Positions 7,912 to 13,373 of a stretch of 13,373 bases of DNA are shown piece by piece. Numbering within the stretch: the stretch's first letter is position 1; the number at the start of each line of letters is the position of its first letter. Below the pieces are notes generated by a model that was given only the letters and a program-made list of their open reading frames with translations, ran no database searches and was not told the origin of the DNA. The DNA comes from Prolixibacteraceae bacterium (GTDB taxonomy: Bacteria; Bacteroidota; Bacteroidia; Bacteroidales; Prolixibacteraceae). The translations under genes were made by a program, and so were the position numbers. The stretch is taken from contig JAQIDF010000098.1 of assembly GCA_027858145.1 (NCBI GenBank), forward strand, positions 1-13,373, in the 5' to 3' direction.

Positions 7912-10122
7912 ATGACCGGTACCAAAAAATTTGGCACAGCTCCTGTGTTTTTTACAGCCATATCGACCATTCTTGGGGCTATATTATTTCTGCGTTTTGG
8001 GTTTGCCGTGGGTACGCTTGGTTTCTGGGGTGTTATCCTGATTATTCTTTTGGGTCATTTGGTTACCATTCCAACCGCACTTGCCATTTCGGAGCTGGCG
8101 ACTAACAAACGCGTACAAGGCGGGGGCGAATATTTTATTATTTCGCGCTCGTTTGGGCTAAACATTGGTTCAACCATTGGCATAACATTATTCTTGTCGA
8201 AAGCCATCAGTGTGGCTTTTTACATCATTGCTTTTGCCGAATCGTTTGAATTTTTGTTTAACTGGGTTGCACAGAATTATGGTTTCGAACTACCTCGTCA
8301 GGCTATAAGTGTGCCTACAACATTACTGCTTTCAATATTGATTTTGAAAAAAGGTGCCAGTCTGGGCATGAAGATGCTTTATGGCGTTGTTGTTATCCTT
8401 TTTGCTTCGCTGGTATTGTTTTTTGCCGGCAAAACCGGTTATTCGGCTGAATCGTCCATCTCGTTCAGCAATTTCGAGTTTCGCAACAGTGCCGACTTTT
8501 TTATGGTTTTCGCCATTATTTTCCCGGCTTTCACGGGTATGACAGCCGGTGTTGGCCTTTCGGGCGACCTGAAAAAGCCTTCGCGCTCAATTCCCTGGGG
8601 CACAACGCTGGCCACTATTGCCGGTATGATTGTTTACTTTTTTGTGGTATATAAACTCGCGGTTTCGGTATCGCCTGAATCTATGGTTGCAAACCAGCTT
8701 GTGATGTCTGACATTGCTATTGCGGGTGTCGTTATTATCCCGCTTGGGCTTGCTGCTTCCACTATCTCTTCTGCTATCGGGTCTATCCTTGTGGCTCCGA
8801 GAATTTTACAAGCCCTGGCCGACGATAAGTCTTTTACCATTTCAAAAATTAATCGTTGGCTGGCCAGTGACAAAAACGGCGAACCGGTGAATGCAACCTG
8901 GGTTACAGCTATTATTGCTTTTGCCTTTGTGATGATGGGCGACGTTAACGCCGTGGCCGTAATTATTTCGATGTTCTTCATGGTTACCTACGGGGCTATT
9001 TGCCTGATTTCGTTCCTGAACCATTTTGGCTCATCACCGGCTTACCGCCCATCGTTCCGTTCAAAATGGTATATCTCACTTGTTGGCTTTGTGGTATCGG
9101 TATGGGTAATGTTTAAAATAAACTCGCTGTATGCCATTCTCGCATTTGTTATTATGATTTTGCTTTATTTGTTTATCACCCATAAAAATCAAAAAAGAAA
9201 AGGCTTTCAGGCAATCTTTGCCAACACCCTGTTTCAAATTAACCGTGGTTTACATGTTTATATTCAAAAACAACAAAAAAACAGTAAAACACAAGAATGG
9301 CGGCCAAGTGCTCTTGGTATTTCACAAGATACATTTGAGCGTTCAGATATTGTTAAATTCCTTAACTGGATATCGTTCCGGTATGGCTTCGGGACTTACC
9401 TCCATTTAATACAGGGATATTACTCGAGGACATCAAGCATACAGGCAGCAGAAGAAATATTAAAAATTAAAAATCAATTTAAAGGTATTGAAGACCACGT
9501 TTTTATCGATTCATTAATATCGCCTTCATATACATCGGCTATTGCACAAGCCATTCAGGTACCCGGTATTTCGGGCATGGAAAACAACATGGTGCTTCTT
9601 GATTTTGACAAAAAAACAGGGAAAAACCTCAATAATATTATCGATAATATTACGCTGATCAGGGCTGGCTGTTTTGACACCTGTATTCTGGCTTCTGCCA
9701 ATCAGAAATTTGACTCGTCGATGGGTATACATGTGTGGATTCGTTCGGGTGACTATGACAATGCTAACCTGATGATTTTAATGAGTTTTATTATTCTGGG
9801 GCACCCCGATTGGAAGAAATCATCTATTAAAATATTCAATATTTGTGAGAAAGATGATATTGAAGAAACAAAAGAAGCGCTCCAAAAAATGGTTATTGAC
9901 GGACGTCTGCCGATATATGCCAGAAACATAAACATCATACCTATGCAGGATGATGTATCGTCGAAAACCATTATTAATGAAAACTCAGAACACGCAGCTT
10001 TGACTATTATCGGGTTCAGACATGAAACCCTTAAAAATAAAAAAGGCGAGCTGTTTAAAGGTTATGACAAACTTGGTATGGTATTATTTGTAAATTCACA
10101 CGACCAAAAAGAAATAAGTTAA
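7912..10122 (+). CDS. Cation-chloride cotransporter-like (SLC12/CCC family, APC superfamily) permease
   Basis: This 736-residue membrane protein has about twelve hydrophobic segments in residues 11-425 and a long soluble tail (426-736). Several signatures favour the cation-chloride cotransporter branch over ordinary amino acid permeases. The first helix carries TILGAILFLRFGFAVGTLGF (19-38), resembling the ILGVILFLR motif. GGGEYFIISRSFG (70-82) resembles GGGAYYMISRSLG. FPAFTGMTAGVGLSGDLKKP (204-223) is followed by a RSIPWGT segment (225-231), and VAPRILQALADD (294-305) follows the eighth segment. Animal relatives co-transport Na+/K+ with Cl-; what bacterial relatives carry is mostly undetermined, so ions and amino acids both remain possible. 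The tail ends with an ALTIIGFRHE strand, resembling the universal-stress-like tail of the family. The start ATG lies 3 bp after the nitrilase stop, implying translational coupling, and CorA begins 9 bp downstream. The physical link suggests a shared role in ion or ammonium balance, which is inference. Confidence 0.88.
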   Translation: MTGTKKFGTAPVFFTAISTILGAILFLRFGFAVGTLGFWGVILIILLGHLVTIPTALAISELATNKRVQGGGEYFIISRSFGLNIGSTIGITLFLSKAISVAFYIIAFAESFEFLFNWVAQNYGFELPRQAISVPTTLLLSILILKKGASLGMKMLYGVVVILFASLVLFFAGKTGYSAESSISFSNFEFRNSADFFMVFAIIFPAFTGMTAGVGLSGDLKKPSRSIPWGTTLATIAGMIVYFFVVYKLAVSVSPESMVANQLVMSDIAIAGVVIIPLGLAASTISSAIGSILVAPRILQALADDKSFTISKINRWLASDKNGEPVNATWVTAIIAFAFVMMGDVNAVAVIISMFFMVTYGAICLISFLNHFGSSPAYRPSFRSKWYISLVGFVVSVWVMFKINSLYAILAFVIMILLYLFITHKNQKRKGFQAIFANTLFQINRGLHVYIQKQQKNSKTQEWRPSALGISQDTFERSDIVKFLNWISFRYGFGTYLHLIQGYYSRTSSIQAAEEILKIKNQFKGIEDHVFIDSLISPSYTSAIAQAIQVPGISGMENNMVLLDFDKKTGKNLNNIIDNITLIRAGCFDTCILASANQKFDSSMGIHVWIRSGDYDNANLMILMSFIILGHPDWKKSSIKIFNICEKDDIEETKEALQKMVIDGRLPIYARNINIIPMQDDVSSKTIINENSEHAALTIIGFRHETLKNKKGELFKGYDKLGMVLFVNSHDQKEIS

Positions 10123-10131
10123 TTCGTAATT

Positions 10132-11196
10132 ATGGCACGATTTATAAAAAACCGTAAAGTACTTGTTGATAAAGGACCGGGTATGGTTACATTTATTGGC
10201 AACCAAAAGATGGACAGGCCCCGCTTCAGGCTTATTTCGTATAACCAAACGGAGGGAGTGGAACACGAAGCCGACAACGTTAATGAACTGGTGTCGAAAA
10301 TGTCGGATAAACATATATACGGGGTGAATATCGACGGAATGCATAACCCCGATGTGATTAACGAGGTTGGACGTACATTCAACCTTTCGCCGCTTGTTCT
10401 CGAGGATATTGCCAATACCGACCAGCGTCCAAAAATGGTTGAAGATAACCACAATATTGTAATTTTTCTGAAACAGGTACAATACGCAAGCGATTTGCAA
10501 AATGTACAGTCAGAACAAATCACACTGGTGCTGGGCAGCAATTACGTCATTTCGTTTCAGGAGCGCGTTGGTAATTTTTTCGAACCTATACGCCACCGTA
10601 TGCGGGAAAACATTGGCAAACTTCGCTTAAAAAAAGCCGACTACCTTTTCTACCGCATTATCGATACCATCGTTGATAATTACATGGTGTGCCTGGGTTC
10701 GCTGGGCGAACTTATCGAAGGGAATGAAGAACACATACTTTCGAAAAAAAACAAAGAGGTTGTTGATGAAATTTATCACCATAAAACCGAAATAAGCTTT
10801 ATACGCAAAGCTGTGCGGCCGGTGCGCGAAATCACAAAGCAACTGAAAAGCAGTGATTCGGTATTGCTCACCAAACCAACAAAACCATTCTTTGCCGATA
10901 TTGACGACCTCATAACCCATGCCATCGAGACTATCGATGTGTATTATACCATGACCAGCGACCAGTTGAATATTTACAACACCAACCTGAGCAACAGCGC
11001 TAACGAGGTAATGAAAGTGCTGACCATTTTTGCGGCTATCTTTATCCCGTTAACCTTCATTGTCGGTATATACGGAACCAACTTCGATTACCTGCCCGAA
11101 CTGCATTACAAGTACAGCTATTTTATCATGCTGGGCGTATTGCTAGTACTTACGATTGTAATGCTGTTGTTTTTTAAAAAGAAACGATGGCTATAA
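10132..11196 (+). CDS. corA: CorA-type divalent-cation channel with a GTN instead of GMN signature
   Basis: This 354-residue protein has the CorA layout. A long acidic cytoplasmic part (1-292) includes LSPLVLEDIANTDQRPKM (about 85-102), the conserved early block of the family. Two helices close the protein: TM1 at about 294-313 (VLTIFAAIFIPLTFIVGIY) and TM2 at about 330-348, followed by the basic end KKKRWL. CorA proteins form pentameric Mg2+ (or Co2+/Ni2+) channels, and the loop after TM1 normally reads YGMNF with GMN forming the outer ion-binding site. Here it reads YGTNF (Gly315, Thr316, Asn317; codons GGA ACC AAC at 11074-11082). The rest of the loop (PELHYKYSYF) is normal. The gene starts 9 bp after the permease stop, so it is the last gene of the three-gene unit. 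Family membership is firm. Mg2+ as the ion is by family; the altered selectivity residue makes this less certain. Confidence 0.92.
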   Translation: MARFIKNRKVLVDKGPGMVTFIGNQKMDRPRFRLISYNQTEGVEHEADNVNELVSKMSDKHIYGVNIDGMHNPDVINEVGRTFNLSPLVLEDIANTDQRPKMVEDNHNIVIFLKQVQYASDLQNVQSEQITLVLGSNYVISFQERVGNFFEPIRHRMRENIGKLRLKKADYLFYRIIDTIVDNYMVCLGSLGELIEGNEEHILSKKNKEVVDEIYHHKTEISFIRKAVRPVREITKQLKSSDSVLLTKPTKPFFADIDDLITHAIETIDVYYTMTSDQLNIYNTNLSNSANEVMKVLTIFAAIFIPLTFIVGIYGTNFDYLPELHYKYSYFIMLGVLLVLTIVMLLFFKKKRWL

Positions 11197-11206
11197 CAGC
11201 CATCGT
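11176..11206 (-). terminator. Rho-independent terminator of the DUF302 gene, embedded in the corA 3' end
   Basis: A perfect 9-bp stem (ACGATGGCT at 11184-11192 pairing with AGCCATCGT at 11198-11206) has a 5-base loop. Read on the minus strand, the stem is followed by TTCTTTTT (11183-11176), the U-rich tail expected of an intrinsic terminator. It lies 10 bases past the DUF302 stop. The loop contains the corA TAA (11194-11196), so the same hairpin caps the 3' end of the plus-strand transcript, although no T-run follows on that strand. Confidence 0.7.
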
Positions 11207-11216
11207 CATTAGTGGA

Positions 11217-11618
11217 TTAGTCATTAGCAGCAATTGCCTGAACAACATTGTTTAGCCGTTCAGAAACCTGTTTTGCAAACTCTTCTAAGCCTTCGGCATC
11301 AACTGGTTTCATTGCTACCAGCGGGTTTATGGCAAAAACTTCAATTGTGTTTTCTTCTTTTTGCTGTATGCAAACATTACATGGCAGCATTACGCCCATT
11401 TTGTCGTCGGATTCAAGAACTTTATTGGCAAGAACAGGATTGCAGGCGCCCAATATCTTGTAAGGGCGGTAGTCAATGTCTAGTTTTTTCTTGAAAGTCG
11501 ATTGAACATCAATTTCGGTTATTACACCAAAACCTTCTGCCTTTAGTAATTCTGTTACTTTCTTTTCTACTTCATCAAATGAAGAATTTCTTACGGTATT
11601 TGAAATATAATAATCCAT
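11217..11618 (-). CDS. DUF302 domain protein
   Basis: This 133-residue soluble protein is a single DUF302 domain. The family features are visible: an N-terminal segment SFDEVEKKVTELLKAEGFGV (about 13-32), the ILGACNP motif (Cys59) and the MLPCNV motif (Cys80), then an acidic C-terminal helix. Cys59 and Cys80 are typical of the family; Cys83 makes a CNVC pair that I believe is less usual and could bind a metal or form a disulfide. No signal peptide is present, so it is cytoplasmic. The biochemical role of DUF302 is unknown to me; members often sit near redox or metal-stress genes. It converges on corA with a 20-bp gap and shares a terminator hairpin with it. A perfect -7 element lies upstream, so it is probably transcribed alone. 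Confidence 0.92.
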   Translation of the reverse strand: MDYYISNTVRNSSFDEVEKKVTELLKAEGFGVITEIDVQSTFKKKLDIDYRPYKILGACNPVLANKVLESDDKMGVMLPCNVCIQQKEENTIEVFAINPLVAMKPVDAEGLEEFAKQVSERLNNVVQAIAAND

Positions 11619-11660
11619 ATCTATTTATTTGTTTTTGTGTGTGTTATTAATAATATAATT

Positions 11661-11668
11661 CAAAGGTA
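11661..11668 (-). promoter_or_regulatory. Candidate -7 promoter element for the DUF302 gene
   Basis: The minus strand reads TACCTTTG, a perfect match to the Bacteroidota -7 consensus TAnnTTTG, 42 bases before the DUF302 ATG at 11618. No TTG is found at the usual -33 spacing, so only half the promoter is supported. The predicted leader is about 37 bases. Confidence 0.4.
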
Positions 11669-11771
11669 AATATTGCTCCAATAGAATGATGTAACAATAA
11701 TCACATTCAGTTGATGCTTAATAAAATCTGCTTTATCGAATCTGATGTCTTAATTCCTGAAAACTTTTTTC

Positions 11772-11779
11772 TATTTTTG
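11772..11779 (+). promoter_or_regulatory. Candidate -7 promoter element for the double acetylesterase gene
   Basis: TATTTTTG is a perfect match to the Bacteroidota -7 consensus TAnnTTTG, 51 bases before the ATG at 11831. No clear TTG stands 19-21 bases upstream, which would fit a weak or activator-dependent promoter. The region 11619-11830 contains no other gene. Confidence 0.35.
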
Positions 11780-11830
11780 GTGCCTGACAAACCACCACAG
11801 TTGCTTTTTTTAACCGTTTAAACCAGAAAA

Positions 11831-13351
11831 ATGATTCGTATTATTAACGTAATTATTCTGGCGGTGCTTGTATTGGGCTGTCAGGTAAAGGAAAAAAAGC
11901 AACAAACTAAAAAAGCAACAGTTTTTTGCATTGGTGACTCAACCGTGAAAAATGGCCAGGGCGACGGCTCAGGAGGGCTATGGGGTTGGGGAGACCCAAT
12001 TATTCAATTTTTTGATACCAGCCTTGTAAATGTTGAAAACCATGCGCGAGGGGGCACCAGTAGTCGCACCTACCGTACGCTTGGACTGTGGGATGAAGTG
12101 CTTGAAAAAATCCAGCCCGGTGATTATGTTCTCATGCAATTTGGCCACAACGACGCCGGCGCGTTAAACGATTCGCTAAGGGCACGCGGAACCATAAAGG
12201 GCACAGGTAACGAAAGTGAAGAAATTGATAATTTGCTTACCGGAGAACACGAAACGGTTCATTCTTACGGTTGGTACATGAGACAGTACGTGAAGGAAGT
12301 TAAAGACAAAGGAGCGCATCCTGTTATTGTGGCTCCTATTCCCCGAAACGACTGGGTTGACGGCCGTGTGCCCCGTAACCATGATTCTTATGGTGGGTGG
12401 GCCCGCCAGGTAGCTGCCGAAGAGAATGTCCCTTTTATCAATCTTAATGAACGGATGGCTTCAGCAATGGAGGAAATGGGCGAGGAGAATGTTACCGGTA
12501 CGTTTTTCTTTGCACGCGACCACACCCATACTTCAGCTGAAGGCGCTGTATTGGCTGCATCGTTAATTGTTGATGAACTGAAAGAATTGCAAGACTTCGA
12601 TTTAAAAAAATATTTATTGGCAGATCCTGTGATTAACTTCCCTGTTAAGCGAAAAGTATTTGTAATTGGTGATTCAACTGTTGCCAACGGAAATGACAGT
12701 ATTGTTGGTTGGGGGCGCGAGCTTGCACATTATTTCGATACTTCGAGGGTTGAAATTATAAATAAAGCCAGGGGTGGCCGCAGTACACGCAGTTATACCT
12801 ACGAGGGTTTGTGGGATGAAGTTTACAAAATGCTTCGTCCCGGTGATTTTCTGCTTGTGCAGTTTGGCCATAATGAAAGTGGTAACATTAACAAACCTAA
12901 ATTCAGGGGATCTATAAAAGGTACAGGCAATGAGGTGGAAAATATAGTCCGCACCGATGATAGCAATGAAGAGACCATTCACACATATGGCTGGTACCTG
13001 AAAATGTATGCAGAAAAGGCTCATAAGAAGGGTGTTGGAGTGATTATCATCTCACAAATTCCGCGTAACATCTGGAACGAAGAGAAAGTGAAGCGCGAAA
13101 ACGACAATTATGCCGGATGGGCAAAAGAAGCCGCAAGCGATGCAGATGTTTTCTTCATTGATTTGCACAATACAGTTGCTGTTAAGTATGAAAGGATGGG
13201 GCACGATTCAGTTCAGCGTTTTTTCCCGGGCGACCATACCCATACCAATGCAGCAGGTGCTGAGCTGAATGCAAAAACTGTAGCTGAGCTTGTTAAAAAT
13301 TTAAGGGGAAGTAAACTGAGAGGATATGTTGACAGGAGTAAGTTGAAATAA
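11831..13351 (+). CDS. Lipoprotein with two tandem SGNH rhamnogalacturonan acetylesterase (CE12-type) domains
   Basis: This 506-residue protein starts with a lipoprotein signal (IILAVLVLGC, Cys17) and then carries two complete, homologous SGNH hydrolase domains, about 29-255 and 274-495. Each holds the four family blocks. Domain 1 has Ser37 in IGDST, Gly75 in ARGGTSSR, Asn107 in FGHND, and Asp230/His233 in RDHTH. Domain 2 has Ser282, Gly316 in ARGGRSTR, Asn348 in FGHNE, and Asp468/His471 in GDHTH. CE12 enzymes remove acetyl esters from galacturonate in rhamnogalacturonan I. Both domains share an uncommon segment (IKGTGNE at 122 and 362, then HSYGWY/HTYGWY and IPRNxW), suggesting internal duplication. 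Domain 2 keeps the GRS motif of classical rhamnogalacturonan acetylesterases while domain 1 has GTS, so the two sites may prefer different acetyl positions. Single-domain members are about 230-250 residues, so this is double length. It lies 5.5 kb from the hybrid regulator but fits its pathway. The start is fixed by the signal peptide. Confidence 0.92.
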   Translation: MIRIINVIILAVLVLGCQVKEKKQQTKKATVFCIGDSTVKNGQGDGSGGLWGWGDPIIQFFDTSLVNVENHARGGTSSRTYRTLGLWDEVLEKIQPGDYVLMQFGHNDAGALNDSLRARGTIKGTGNESEEIDNLLTGEHETVHSYGWYMRQYVKEVKDKGAHPVIVAPIPRNDWVDGRVPRNHDSYGGWARQVAAEENVPFINLNERMASAMEEMGEENVTGTFFFARDHTHTSAEGAVLAASLIVDELKELQDFDLKKYLLADPVINFPVKRKVFVIGDSTVANGNDSIVGWGRELAHYFDTSRVEIINKARGGRSTRSYTYEGLWDEVYKMLRPGDFLLVQFGHNESGNINKPKFRGSIKGTGNEVENIVRTDDSNEETIHTYGWYLKMYAEKAHKKGVGVIIISQIPRNIWNEEKVKRENDNYAGWAKEAASDADVFFIDLHNTVAVKYERMGHDSVQRFFPGDHTHTNAAGAELNAKTVAELVKNLRGSKLRGYVDRSKLK

Positions 13352-13373
13352 GCTATTTTTCACAACACATAAC

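Noticed and set aside
8634..8981. Minus-strand open frame of 115 codons
   Set aside because: It is antisense to membrane segments of the SLC12-like permease; its Ala/Ile/Thr-rich composition is what the reverse of such segments gives.
10096..10541. Two minus-strand open frames opposite the start of corA
   Set aside because: Both lie antisense to the conserved N-terminal CorA blocks and show no family motif or start context, so they are shadows of corA.
11205..11227. Direct repeat GTCATTAG (11205-11212 and 11220-11227) as a possible attachment or regulatory site
   Set aside because: It is only 8 bp, one copy lies at the DUF302 stop and the other in the terminator arm, and no mobile-element gene is nearby.

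Overview
The window looks like a piece of a Bacteroidota chromosome. The main evidence is a giant hybrid two-component regulator of the kind that controls polysaccharide utilisation loci in this phylum. Supporting signs are weak or absent Shine-Dalgarno sites, several matches to the Bacteroidota -7 element (TAnnTTTG), and lipoprotein enzymes for plant pectin. A marine or sediment lineage such as Marinilabiliales is a guess from overall feel only.

Left part (1-6301): a divergent pectin (rhamnogalacturonan I) unit. On the minus strand, a GH105 unsaturated rhamnogalacturonyl hydrolase lipoprotein (538-1722) is followed 17 bp later by a secreted protein of unknown function that runs off the window edge (1-520). 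Across a 211-bp intergenic region, the plus strand carries a 1455-residue hybrid sensor/regulator (1934-6301). It has fourteen visible propeller motifs, a Y_Y_Y domain, one membrane segment, a histidine kinase, a receiver and an AraC-type DNA-binding domain. It is the probable controller of the pectin genes.

Middle part (6376-11196): a tightly packed plus-strand cassette with 3-bp and 9-bp gaps. It holds a GNAT-nitrilase fusion of the YhcX type, a cation-chloride-cotransporter-like (SLC12) permease, and a CorA-type divalent-cation channel. None of these is a recognised pectin gene. A convergent DUF302 gene (11217-11618, minus) follows, and its likely terminator overlaps the corA stop codon.

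Right part (11831-13351): pectin functions resume with a lipoprotein carrying two complete SGNH esterase domains of the rhamnogalacturonan acetylesterase (CE12) type. The inferred joint job is that the esterase removes acetyl groups from rhamnogalacturonan I, external lyases (not in this window) cut the backbone, and GH105 removes the unsaturated uronate from the resulting oligosaccharides while the hybrid regulator senses them.

The points most worth checking are: an Asp-to-Asn change at the position of the GH105 catalytic acid/base, with every other active-site residue I could align preserved; a GTN in place of the GMN signature in CorA; the tandem double CE12 enzyme; and the unexplained nitrilase/SLC12/CorA operon. 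No rRNA, tRNA, CRISPR array or mobile element was seen, and no gene-free stretch exceeds 300 bases.
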